From Danxiaibacter flavus (GTDB lineage: Bacteria > Bacteroidota > Bacteroidia > Chitinophagales > Chitinophagaceae): 64,000 bases of DNA. How positions within the stretch are numbered: the stretch's first letter is position 1; each line of letters starts with the position of its first letter. Position numbers and translations under genes: made by a program. Location: contig NZ_JAULBC010000007.1 in assembly GCF_041060425.1 (NCBI RefSeq), positions 488,304 to 552,303 on the forward strand. Direction: 5' to 3'. Below, one piece after another: positions 43,846 through 51,689 of this stretch. Under the pieces are notes generated by a model, which was not told the DNA's origin, did not search any database, and saw only the letters and a program-made list of their open reading frames with translations.

Positions 43846-44490
43846 ATGGCATTGAAAAATAAAAGACTAATCATAATCATAGTTGTTTTCTTTCTTTTAC
43901 TCAATACATCTTACTACTGGGAAGGAAAACTTGGACTTTTTGCTTTCCCGTTTTTTTTATTACTGGCAATGGCTTATCTATGGCTTTCAATCGCTCTTCT
44001 GCGGCAGATCTATTTGACAATTAAGGAAAAGTTCAAACAAAGAGAAAGGTTTATAGTAATTGGATTATTGACAACTGTTTTATTATTGACATTTTACAAG
44101 CCGTCAGGACTTGTTGACTTTGACAAACTTGAAGGCGATGATTTATTAGTTGCTGAACGGACAGGATCAGCAAACTGTTTGACAACGCTTAAACTTAAAG
44201 ACGACTTTAGTTTTAGAGAAAGGATAGGTTGCTTTGGAGTGACGGAAATTGAAGGAACATTCAGAGTTATAAAAGATACGATCTATTTTAGCAATATTCA
44301 GCCCGGCAGATATGAAGATAATTTCTACAAATTTGCAGTTATCAGGCCATCAAGTTTCGATAACCCAAAAATACTTGGCGAGTTAATTAGATACAAGGAC
44401 ATTACCGATACAATTGGACACGAACTTTGGATTACAAAAAATGAATTGCAGAGGATAGATACAACGGCCGAGCAACCAACGCTGCATTGA
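43846..44490 (+). CDS. Hypothetical membrane protein
   Basis: 214 aa. Three hydrophobic helices in the first 85 residues (RLIIIIVVFFLLLNTSYYW, FAFPFFLLLAMAYLWLSIAL, FIVIGLLTTVLLLTFY), then a beta-rich domain (LKLKDDFSFRERIGCFGVTEIEGTFRVIKDTIYFSNIQPG). The second part resembles lipocalin-like 'response to salt' domains in character only. Confidence 0.55.
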   Translation: MALKNKRLIIIIVVFFLLLNTSYYWEGKLGLFAFPFFLLLAMAYLWLSIALLRQIYLTIKEKFKQRERFIVIGLLTTVLLLTFYKPSGLVDFDKLEGDDLLVAERTGSANCLTTLKLKDDFSFRERIGCFGVTEIEGTFRVIKDTIYFSNIQPGRYEDNFYKFAVIRPSSFDNPKILGELIRYKDITDTIGHELWITKNELQRIDTTAEQPTLH

Positions 44491-44507
44491 TAATATGGGT
44501 AGCCACG

Positions 44508-44546
44508 GTCTGGCGCGATTGATCCTGGGGAACACTCGCGCCAGAC
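44508..44546. repeat. Short hairpin relative of element C
   Basis: GTCTGGCGCGA ... TCGCGCCAGAC with GATCCTGGGGAACAC inside, i.e. only the two element-C tips fused. Confidence 0.6.
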
Positions 44547-44661
44547 AGTTCTAAATTTGCTTCAATTGAAATACTTATTCTGAAAATCAGATAATGGTCA
44601 AAATCGATGTAAGACGGAGACGGATTGGAATCCTGCCTATATTTATGAGAGGGAGATAATT

Positions 44662-45153
44662 ATGGGACAGATTGTACATGCATTTATTGAACACAAGTTG
44701 ACGCCGGAAGAAATTCTACAACTTCCCGAACTTTTGTGTCATATCTCTAACGACATTTTAGTGGGACAATGGCATTGGTCAACACCAAATATGAATAAGC
44801 AGATTCTAATTGACTTATGGACACGAAAGACTGAATATTTTATTAATAACATATGGAGTGAGCAAGATTTCGCCCTTTTAGAGATGCATGATATGACTTT
44901 TCATTTTTTCTCTCCCCGGCTTTTGACATTTGACAATTCAATACGTTGGGACGTATACAATAAAAATGAATCAGTACGAGAAGAATTTAATCGCTTAGCG
45001 AAAGCTATATCATCATTATTAAATGCCGTCGACATACTGGTAGTACCTGACTTGTCAAGTGTTAGCTTCTTTGAAGAAGATAAAGACACAACGGTAGACT
45101 CGTATAGGCAGAAAGCAAAGTGCAATAAATTGTATTCGATTGAGCTTGTCTAA
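44662..45153 (+). CDS. Hypothetical protein
   Basis: 163 aa, soluble. IVHAFIEHKLTPEEILQLPELLCHISNDILVGQWHWS, FTFHFFSPRLLTFDNSIRWDVYNKNESVREEFNRLAKAI. No motif known. A GAGGGAGATAATT stretch lies just before the ATG. Confidence 0.5.
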   Translation: MGQIVHAFIEHKLTPEEILQLPELLCHISNDILVGQWHWSTPNMNKQILIDLWTRKTEYFINNIWSEQDFALLEMHDMTFHFFSPRLLTFDNSIRWDVYNKNESVREEFNRLAKAISSLLNAVDILVVPDLSSVSFFEEDKDTTVDSYRQKAKCNKLYSIELV

Positions 45154-45267
45154 ATACGCTTAACAAGGTTTTTACCTCATGGCGGTTCACTAACAAAAAC
45201 TGTCTGTTTTTTGGACCCGGGAAATAAAAAAACAGATCAGCATAACACTGGGTTTTGCTTCATGGCG

Positions 45268-45375
45268 GCTAACGAACAAAATTCAGCATTTGAAATTCTA
45301 ATAAACTTTGGTAATAAATTTGGACTGACGGAATACTATTATCGGCACGAACGCAAAGCCCTAAACGTTAGCGGC
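45268..45375 (+). repeat. attC-like palindromic site 8 with complementary ends
   Basis: The left end GCTAACG (45268-45274) is the exact complement of the right end CGTTAGC (45366-45372), 105 bp overall. The inside carries CAGCATTTGAAAT, GGTAATAAATTTGG, the core GACGGAATACTATTATCGGC and ACGCAAAGCCCTAAA. The AAC/GTT polarity at the two ends is that of attC R''/R' boxes. The next ATG is 24 nt on. Confidence 0.55.
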
Positions 45376-45395
45376 AATTATATTGGCACCCTACT

Positions 45396-45509
45396 ATGGA
45401 CAAAGCAATACGAAAAGGTATACTAAATGAACCGGCTGAAAAGAATTTAGCAGAGTTTAGAAGAGACACGCCAGTTTACGAGAATATTTTTCCGTTGCTG
45501 TTTGATTAA
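45396..45509 (+). CDS. Small ORF (37 aa) coupled to the next gene
   Basis: MDKAIRKGILNEPAEKNLAE to VYENIFPLLFD, ending 1 nt before the next ATG. Placed exactly where a cassette gene would start after site 8. No family recognised; could be a leader or a truncated remnant. Confidence 0.35.
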   Translation: MDKAIRKGILNEPAEKNLAEFRRDTPVYENIFPLLFD

Positions 45510-45510
45510 C

Positions 45511-45849
45511 ATGACAAACGACAATAAACTCAGGAGCATTAAAATATTACATACACTCGTATGGATATTTTTTAACGTTATTATTTTCTATATGTTATAT
45601 GCTGTATTGGTAAACAAAATAGATGCATGGCTTTGGATCGGTTATGGATTAATTGTACTTGAAGGATTAACATTGCTGATTTGCAAATTATACTGCCCTT
45701 TAACCATATGGGCAAGGAAATATTCTGATTCTACCAAAGAAAATTTTGATATCTATTTGCCTGTTTGGTTAGCTAAGTATAATAAACAGATTTATACATC
45801 GATTGTAGTTGGGATAGTAATTCTAACTATTATCAGGCTTATAAAATAA
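45511..45849 (+). CDS. Small membrane protein (DUF2784-like)
   Basis: 112 aa with three helices: LVWIFFNVIIFYMLYAVL, WLWIGYGLIVLEGLTLLIC and IYTSIVVGIVILTIIRLI. The conserved-looking CPLTIWARKYSDSTKENFDIYLPVWLAKYNK resembles DUF2784-type proteins widespread in Bacteroidota. ATG at 45511, one base after the preceding small ORF. Function unknown. Confidence 0.6.
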   Translation: MTNDNKLRSIKILHTLVWIFFNVIIFYMLYAVLVNKIDAWLWIGYGLIVLEGLTLLICKLYCPLTIWARKYSDSTKENFDIYLPVWLAKYNKQIYTSIVVGIVILTIIRLIK

Positions 45850-45938
45850 CATGTTAGCACAAACACTAGCACCAAACCTCGACTGACGGAATACTATTAA
45901 GACAAGAAAGATAAAGCCCGATAACGTTATAACCAGTC
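45846..45938 (+). repeat. attC-like palindromic site 9
   Basis: ATAAC at the stop codon (45846) mirrors GTTAT at 45926. The inner GACTGACGGAATACTATTAAG and AAAGCCCGATAACGTTAT match the site 8 core. The next ATG is about 30 nt on. Confidence 0.45.
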
Positions 45939-45965
45939 CAAATTTACTCTCATATTCAAATTAAA

Positions 45966-46670
45966 ATGCGACAAATAGTTTTCATTTTGGTTTTAGCATT
46001 CATTTTTAGTTGCAATCAAACTGAGAAAACGAAACATAACTTTCGTGACTCCGTTATTGAAAGGTATTTAAATATGGTTGATAGTTCAGGCAAGTACGAC
46101 ACTCTTGATATTCACTACAAAGCATTAAAAGCATACATTACCGATGACTCTGTATTATTAAAAAAACTTGACAGCTCCATCTCAAACCAAATGAACAACA
46201 GGGCAGATTGGGATTTATGGACAAGTGACATTCCATTGCCAAAGCTTAATCAGCTTAATAAAGATGAAGCATATAGATTTATATTTTCAATCTTGGGATC
46301 TCCGGCCTATGAAGCGATAACAATCTCTCAAAAAGACACATCATTCAAGCTTCACTACTTATTTTACAGACATGACAGAGATTTATCCAAATTCGACAAA
46401 ATAAGAGAATTTGAAAAGAGTATTTCGGAAACGCAATGGAATGATTTAACAACTAAAATCACACAGGCCGATTTTTGGGGACTGATAAATGATAAAGAAT
46501 CTCGCGGTCGCGATGGCAATGACCTGACCGTAATAGGCTATGTAAAATCTGGCGACTATGAACGAAGCCATTTTGTTCACAGATGGACAAACACGACTTT
46601 AAATGATGCATTTTATTATGTCTATTATAACTTGCTTGACAAAACAGAACGCCAATTAGTAAACAAGTAA
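45966..46670 (+). CDS. Putative lipoprotein
   Basis: 234 aa. Signal MRQIVFILVLAFIFSC, lipobox Cys at 16. The mature part is helical and charged: YRFIFSILGSPAYEAITIS, KFDKIREFEKSISETQWNDLTTKI. No domain recognised. Confidence 0.6.
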   Translation: MRQIVFILVLAFIFSCNQTEKTKHNFRDSVIERYLNMVDSSGKYDTLDIHYKALKAYITDDSVLLKKLDSSISNQMNNRADWDLWTSDIPLPKLNQLNKDEAYRFIFSILGSPAYEAITISQKDTSFKLHYLFYRHDRDLSKFDKIREFEKSISETQWNDLTTKITQADFWGLINDKESRGRDGNDLTVIGYVKSGDYERSHFVHRWTNTTLNDAFYYVYYNLLDKTERQLVNK

Positions 46671-46743
46671 GGGCCGCTTGTAATATGAGCATTAGCAAAA
46701 AATAACTGACGGATCGCAACTTCAACTTTTATTTGGCTTCCCT

Positions 46744-46850
46744 GTCTGGCGCGAGTGTTCCGCAGGATCACTCGTGTCTATTAATTCTCCCCCGATTGCA
46801 TCGGGGTTCATAAGATGAATTTTGTATAATATTATTGCTCATCCTGGCAT
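46744..46850. repeat. Truncated copy of element C (left half)
   Basis: CTGTCTGGCGCGAGTGTTCC, AGGATCACTCGTG, CCCCCGATTGCATCGGGG and GCTCATCCTGGCA match the left half of the copy at 43001; the right half is missing. Confidence 0.65.
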
Positions 46851-46859
46851 GCAATAAAT

Positions 46860-46922
46860 AGCTTACTAAAAGGTTGGCTGGACGTGGGTGCGTCTCGCAG
46901 TTCCAGCCTGTGTTTGTAAGCT
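46860..46922. repeat. Two-stem hairpin
   Basis: AGCTTAC / GTAAGCT outer stem and GGCTGGA / TCCAGCC inner stem separated by unpaired bases, attC-like in shape. It follows the truncated element C. Confidence 0.45.
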
Positions 46923-47012
46923 GTCGCAAAAACACTTCGAAAAGCCGCATTTAACACGCACTAAAACTTGCCTGTTGACTACTTTTGCTAACAACAACTT
47001 AAATTAACAGTT

Positions 47013-47399
47013 ATGAATCCCAAAAAGATCTGGTCAAATTTAGCTGTAAGCGATCTAGAGCGAACAACTAAATTTTATACTGAACTAGGGTTTAAGCCTA
47101 ACGGTAGAAATAATGAATTGACAAGCTTTTTTGTTGGCGAAGACGATTTTATAATACACTTTTTTTTAAAGGAAGTGCTTAAATCAAATGTTGGTGGAGA
47201 ATTCGTTGATCCGGAAAAGGGCAATGAAATCATTTTTACACTTTCTGCGGAAACTAAAGAAGAGGTGGACAACTGGGCCAAAGAGGTTGAGCGTGCCGGA
47301 GGAAAAATTATTTCCCAACCTGAAGAATTTGGAAAAGGATACTACGGTTTTATTTTCGCGGACCCGGACGGACATAAGTTCAATGTATTTTACATGTAG
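47013..47399 (+). CDS. VOC superfamily protein (glyoxalase-like)
   Basis: 128 aa. KIWSNLAVSDLERTTKFYTELGFKPN and FGKGYYGFIFADPDGHKFNVFYM give both VOC halves, with the terminal DPDGHxFNVF block. It resembles 'extradiol dioxygenase/glyoxalase' annotated proteins; substrate unknown. Confidence 0.85.
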   Translation: MNPKKIWSNLAVSDLERTTKFYTELGFKPNGRNNELTSFFVGEDDFIIHFFLKEVLKSNVGGEFVDPEKGNEIIFTLSAETKEEVDNWAKEVERAGGKIISQPEEFGKGYYGFIFADPDGHKFNVFYM

Positions 47400-47584
47400 C
47401 AGCTTCAGGCGGATGGCGATGCAAGAACGCATAAAAAGCGTATTGTGCAATTGAGGCCGGACGTTGAAACGTCTTCAGCTTACACCATTATACAGCGAAC
47501 GAATATCATTACAAATCCTGTTAAAGGCCTGGAACGAAATGATGAAAATTCATTATTGTCCGACTAAAAACGGGAATATTTAAA

Positions 47585-47594
47585 CCCCAACGGG
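47585..47594. repeat. Left target-site duplication
   Basis: CCCCAACGGG, identical to 49211-49220 on the other side of the IS. Confidence 0.85.
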
Positions 47595-49210
47595 CATAGC
47601 CGTCAGGTTAAGGTTTATTGTATTGATAATCAGTACAAAGGAATAAGAAACTTGCGGCGGTAAAAAGCAGATTAATTCAAAACATTCTAACAGGAGAAGA
47701 ACAAACAATAGGAGAAGTATTTGACATTAGCCATTTGATGTCAGTCGCCAAGCAAACAGGGTTTGTGAAGCGAATGCCCAGGAAGATAAATCCAAGGCAA
47801 TACATAGACATGCTCTTATTTAGTGATTTTAATAATGCAGAGGTAAGCCTAAACGACCATAGCATTAAATTGAATCTTGAGCACAAGATATCTATAAGAA
47901 AACAAAGTCTCAATGAAAGGTTCAATACAAATTCAGTAGAGTTCATAAAGACACTGCTGAGCGAGCAGATAAAGATGCAAATGAACGAAACAATAGATGT
48001 AGATATACTTAAGCTCTTTACAAGTGTAAAAATTAAGGATTCCACACGTTTTCAATTACCTCCTAATTTAAAAGAAGACTATCCCGGATGTGGTGGCGGA
48101 GCTTCAGAGGCGGGCATGCATATACAGTTTGAATTTGATGTAAAAAGTGGCCAGGTGAGTGAAGTAAAGGTAGGCGACGCATTACAGCAAGATGTAACCA
48201 ATGGGCAACAAACAATAGAACAGATACAGGGAGGTTCGTTAATAATAAGAGATCTCGGGTATTTTTCAACAGCGGTACTCCAGGCAATAGAAGAAAAAGA
48301 CGCTCATTATATAAGTCGGTTACAACCGAAAGTAAAGATGTTTGAATTGAAAGGCACAGAGTATCATGAGCTGGATTTAAAAAAGGAATATCGGAAAATG
48401 AAGCGCTGTAAAATACCAAGGCAGGAGAAAATGGTATATATAGGCGGAAAGACAAAACTATTTACCCGGATAGTGATCGAATTGTTGCCGGAAGCGGTTG
48501 TGGAAAACAGGATCCGCAAAGCTAGCAGGGAAACAACAAAGAAAGGTCGTCAATTAAGCAAGGAATATATAATGTATGCCTCTTTCAATCTGTTTATAAC
48601 AAATGTATCGGAACAAATATTAAATACGCAGCAGGTGCACTTGTTATATCAATTACGCTGGCAAATAGAATTGCGTTTCAAATGCTGGAAGAGCTTGTGC
48701 GAAATACAAAAGATAAAGAAAATGAAGAAGGACAGATTTGAAACATATCTATATGCCCGCTTATTGTATATACTGATAAATTGGAAAATAGCAGTATCCC
48801 TAAATAACCTGTGGTTCAAAGAAAATGGAAGATTGTTAAGTATCTATAAGTGTTTTAAAGCAATCATGTTATCGGCAGGCAAGCTAAGAGAAGCATTGTT
48901 TAATATGAAAAAATATCTTCATAACTACCTGCAATCACTTTATGACCTGTGCAGGAATAACCTTGTACTGGAGAAACGGAAAAATCATCTTTCATTTGAA
49001 GAAATATTGTTGCTAATACCTGAAACAAGCGAAGTATTATGATAACTTTGAGTCCAGAAAATATTAAAAGAAGCCGGATGCATCTAATACAAATAAAAAA
49101 ACATCCGGCAACTAAAAAAAGAGATATAAAGATGAATAAAAAAATTGAGCCATACCTCAACTGGTATGGTATTTTATTTACACCAATAATGTCTTAACCT
49201 GACGGCTATG
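47595..49210 (+). mobile_element. Complete IS4-family insertion sequence
   Basis: 1616 bp with terminal inverted repeats CATAGCCGTCAGGTTAAG (47595-47612) and its complement (49193-49210). It is flanked on both sides by the direct repeat CCCCAACGGG (47585-47594 and 49211-49220), a 10-bp target duplication. It contains one transposase gene and, near the right end, a CCATACC-6 nt-GGTATGG hairpin with a T-rich tail. Removing the element restores a GC-rich palindrome, so the insertion is recent enough to be intact. Confidence 0.92.
47738..49042 (+). CDS. IS4-family transposase
   Basis: 434 aa from the first ATG. DDE residues: Asp in IKDSTRFQLP (about 99), Asp in IIRDLGYF (about 171), and Glu in YQLRWQIELRFKCWK (about 310), which is the exact Y-2-R-3-E-6-K signature of IS4 transposases. 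The same frame stays open upstream to 47630 and reads NKKLAAVKSRLIQNILTGEEQ with no ATG, GTG or TTG, so the true start may be a rare codon or have mutated. Confidence 0.92.
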   Translation: MSVAKQTGFVKRMPRKINPRQYIDMLLFSDFNNAEVSLNDHSIKLNLEHKISIRKQSLNERFNTNSVEFIKTLLSEQIKMQMNETIDVDILKLFTSVKIKDSTRFQLPPNLKEDYPGCGGGASEAGMHIQFEFDVKSGQVSEVKVGDALQQDVTNGQQTIEQIQGGSLIIRDLGYFSTAVLQAIEEKDAHYISRLQPKVKMFELKGTEYHELDLKKEYRKMKRCKIPRQEKMVYIGGKTKLFTRIVIELLPEAVVENRIRKASRETTKKGRQLSKEYIMYASFNLFITNVSEQILNTQQVHLLYQLRWQIELRFKCWKSLCEIQKIKKMKKDRFETYLYARLLYILINWKIAVSLNNLWFKENGRLLSIYKCFKAIMLSAGKLREALFNMKKYLHNYLQSLYDLCRNNLVLEKRKNHLSFEEILLLIPETSEVL

Positions 49211-49252
49211 CCCCAACGGGGTGACATTCTATTATGTCACCCCGTCGGGGTT
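49211..49252. repeat. GC-rich palindrome split by the IS
   Basis: CCCCAACGGGGTGACA (49211) pairs with TGTCACCCCGTCGGGG across TTCTATTA. Together with TTTAAA left of the IS (47579-47584, partly) and right (49253 on), it forms a palindrome of about 50 bp. The right target duplication is its first 10 bases. Confidence 0.75.
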
Positions 49253-49636
49253 TAAAGGCATTGTTTTGGCCTTTGCTATAGTAATTCCATCCCTTCGGGA
49301 TTAGCTTGACGGATGTTCATCAGAAACTATGATCCAATAAGGACTGCAACTCAACTTGATGAGATTTTGTCGGACAATAATGATGAAAATTCGTGTTTAA
49401 TAAAAAAACAGCACAACATGAGTATTGCTGCAAGCAATACGCCGAATGTTATTCTTATGCTGTGCCTTCAAACTTACTCGTCTACACAGGGATCATCATT
49501 GCTTTTCGCATCCGGCTCTAAGATTGTCGCGTTTACACCGTGATAACACAATTTTTGTTGTCGAGATTTGTATCTTAATGGAACGGATTTTTGAACAAGT
49601 TTTTTAAAGCATACATTATGAAAGGAGAAAAATAAT
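49221..49636. other. Intergenic region right of the IS
   Basis: Holds the rest of the palindrome and a CATCCCTTCGGGATTAG hairpin near 49288. GTCGGACAATAATGA (49369-49383) is the reverse complement of TCATTATTGTCCGAC at 47550-47564 on the other side of the IS. Short frames here lack support. An AAAGGAG ribosome-binding-like site precedes the next gene. Confidence 0.45.
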
Positions 49637-50230
49637 ATGAGAAGATTTATTGTTCTTTCGTTTATAACACTGGATGGTGTTATGCAAGCGCCGGGAGGAC
49701 CTGAAGAAGATACCTCAGACGGCTTCGAATACGGCGGTTGGACTGCTCCTTATGGCGATGAAGTCTATGGTAAGGTCATGGAAAGACTTATGAAGCCCGC
49801 AGATGTTCTTTTAGGCAGAAAGACATTTGACATTTGGGAGAACTACTGGCCCAAGCATGAAAGTGGATGGCCGGGAATTAATGATGTTACGAAATACGTT
49901 CTGTCTACAACCAGGAAGCAGTCCGAGTGGAAAAACTCGGTTTTCCTCAATAGCCTGGCGGATATTGAGAAGCTCAAAAATTCAAATGGTTCTGACATTC
50001 AGATTTGGGGCAGCAGTAAGCTCATTCAGTTACTATTGAAGAATGACCTTGCAGACGAACTCTGGCTCAAAATTCACCCATTGACGCTTGGGAAAGGAAA
50101 AAAATTGTTCCAGGATGGTACCATTCCTGCAGCGTTTACTTTGGTAGAAGGTATAGTTACACCAAGCGGTGTTATGATTGGCAACTACAAACGGGCTGGT
50201 GAAGTTAAGACCGGGACCGTAGGGGCTTAA
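49637..50230 (+). CDS. RibD-C / dihydrofolate-reductase-like protein (3 of 3)
   Basis: 197 aa. RRFIVLSFITLDGVMQAPGGPEED, VLLGRKTFDIWENYWPKH, KYVLSTTR, SDIQIWGSSKLIQLLLKNDLADELWLKIHPLTLGKGKKLF match the RibD C-terminal / YyaP-type group. AAAGGAG lies 10 nt before the ATG, one of few clear Shine-Dalgarno sites in the window. Substrate unknown. Confidence 0.9.
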   Translation: MRRFIVLSFITLDGVMQAPGGPEEDTSDGFEYGGWTAPYGDEVYGKVMERLMKPADVLLGRKTFDIWENYWPKHESGWPGINDVTKYVLSTTRKQSEWKNSVFLNSLADIEKLKNSNGSDIQIWGSSKLIQLLLKNDLADELWLKIHPLTLGKGKKLFQDGTIPAAFTLVEGIVTPSGVMIGNYKRAGEVKTGTVGA

Positions 50231-50392
50231 GGAAAAATGCAATGAGAATAAATAGATCACTCCAACTTCGACAGAAAAAATGCTTTTTAAAGATTTTGTT
50301 TAACAAACGTCAGAAAAAGGCGGTGACATTTATGCCACCGCTACATCCACAACTCAAAACAGCAACTATACACGTTGGTACACCGTAAAATT

Positions 50393-50929
50393 ATGCTCAG
50401 ATCATATCTTTTCAATTTTGCTTTTCTGTTTCTCATTGGTTGTAATAATTCAAGTGCAGATAGTACAAACGCAGCGAATCACAATGACTCTTCTAAGATA
50501 TCAAAAGGCAACACAGGTGATATTGTAAAGGAAGTGGCAAACAGTTCCAATAAGCCAGACAGCACAGACAATACAAGTTCTAACGCAGTGGCCTTTGACG
50601 AAGCGTATATTCAGAAAGCGATAGTTTCAAAAATTGATAGTTCTATTTGGTTAACCGCGAACATGAAGCTTGATCACAGAATATTTGGCTATGAAAAGCC
50701 GGATACAACATCAAGAAAAATGATTTTGATTTCCATTTTTACCAATGATGTGGAAGGCAATCCTTTTAAGTGTCCTTTCGGTTCTTATTACCAAACCAGC
50801 AATATGACTGACATGGAAATTAAGTATGTTTCCACGGAAGGCATATTTATTAAAGCAAGCGTTTTCAAAAAAAATGAGTTTCAGGGAGCAGTTTATATGG
50901 ACAAAAAATTTATTGAGTTTGAAGAATAA
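50393..50929 (+). CDS. Putative lipoprotein
   Basis: 178 aa. ATG at 50393 gives MLRSYLFNFAFLFLIGC (Cys at 17); a longer frame starts at 50375. A Ser/Asn/Asp-rich linker (to about 70) is followed by a beta-rich domain with HRIFGYEKPDTTSRKMILISIFTNDVEGNPFKCPFGSYYQTSNM. No family recognised. Confidence 0.6.
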   Translation: MLRSYLFNFAFLFLIGCNNSSADSTNAANHNDSSKISKGNTGDIVKEVANSSNKPDSTDNTSSNAVAFDEAYIQKAIVSKIDSSIWLTANMKLDHRIFGYEKPDTTSRKMILISIFTNDVEGNPFKCPFGSYYQTSNMTDMEIKYVSTEGIFIKASVFKKNEFQGAVYMDKKFIEFEE

Positions 50930-50949
50930 GTCCAATTCAAAGACATCAA

Positions 50950-51255
50950 ATGATTACAGACAAAATTTTAGAAATAGGTATTGATAACAGTGGCCGCCTT
51001 TTCATAAAACCCTGGAAAGAGCATTTTACGCTCATCTATAGAACCGCCACGGAAGTTCACTGGGATAATAACGATCTTTTTCTGTATTCACCCAAGCCCA
51101 GGGAATGGACATATTTTGACTGGTTTAAACATATTACAGGTGTAGCTGAAACGGAGTGCAATTGCAAACTTTTGTTGAACGATCAAACCATATGGACAAA
51201 CATTGCAGATGAACTAAAACAACAAATAATTGACTATCAAAAATCTTCAACCTAA
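50950..51255 (+). CDS. Small hypothetical protein
   Basis: 101 aa. IGIDNSGRLFIKPWKEHFTLIYRTATEVHWDNNDLFLYSPKPREWTYFDWFKHI, one small beta-rich domain. It lies 20 nt after the lipoprotein gene, so probably the same transcript. Could be an immunity-type or structural protein; nothing confirms it. Confidence 0.5.
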   Translation: MITDKILEIGIDNSGRLFIKPWKEHFTLIYRTATEVHWDNNDLFLYSPKPREWTYFDWFKHITGVAETECNCKLLLNDQTIWTNIADELKQQIIDYQKSST

Positions 51256-51689
51256 TATCATATAAGTAAAGTGTCGACATCGCCAACGTCTCTTTGCAAA
51301 CAACTGAAAATCAGGATTTCAAATTATCATCGGTCTCCAGCGGAGCCTCCTGTAATGCCTGACCGGTAGCTCCTAACGGAGCTTAGGCGATCGATGTGTT
51401 CTTTCTACAAACAGGATGCTCATATGGAGCAGTGCCAGGGTAGCATCTTAACTAAATGACATTAGCCCAAAGCTGACCGAAGCAATTTTTTTTAAACCAT
51501 TTAAGAAATATAAGAGCAATAAGAATTTTGCTCAGGATAATAATAACACTTAAACGACAATACATTTACTTAGCCAGATCGAACCTTCACCATTGACCAT
51601 TGACTATTCACTAGTTGTAAAAATTTTTATTAACTTAACCCCATCTGACCAACCAGATCCTCAAAAATTACCACAAAACCAATTCAACA
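51256..51689. repeat. Intergenic region with REP-like hairpins and a solo MITE-A end
   Basis: Hairpins AGCTCCTAACGGAGCT (51368-51383) and GCTCATATGGAGC (51419-51431) are typical short palindromes of Bacteroidota intergenes. TTAACTAAATGACATT (51448-51463) resembles the terminal repeat of element A, without a partner. No gene. Confidence 0.55.

Noticed and set aside
45211..45426. 71-residue frame
   Set aside because: Runs across attC-like site 8; the ORF at 45396 in another frame fits the layout better.
49313..49607. Two overlapping short frames right of the IS
   Set aside because: Low complexity, no start signal, overlapping a dispersed inverted repeat.
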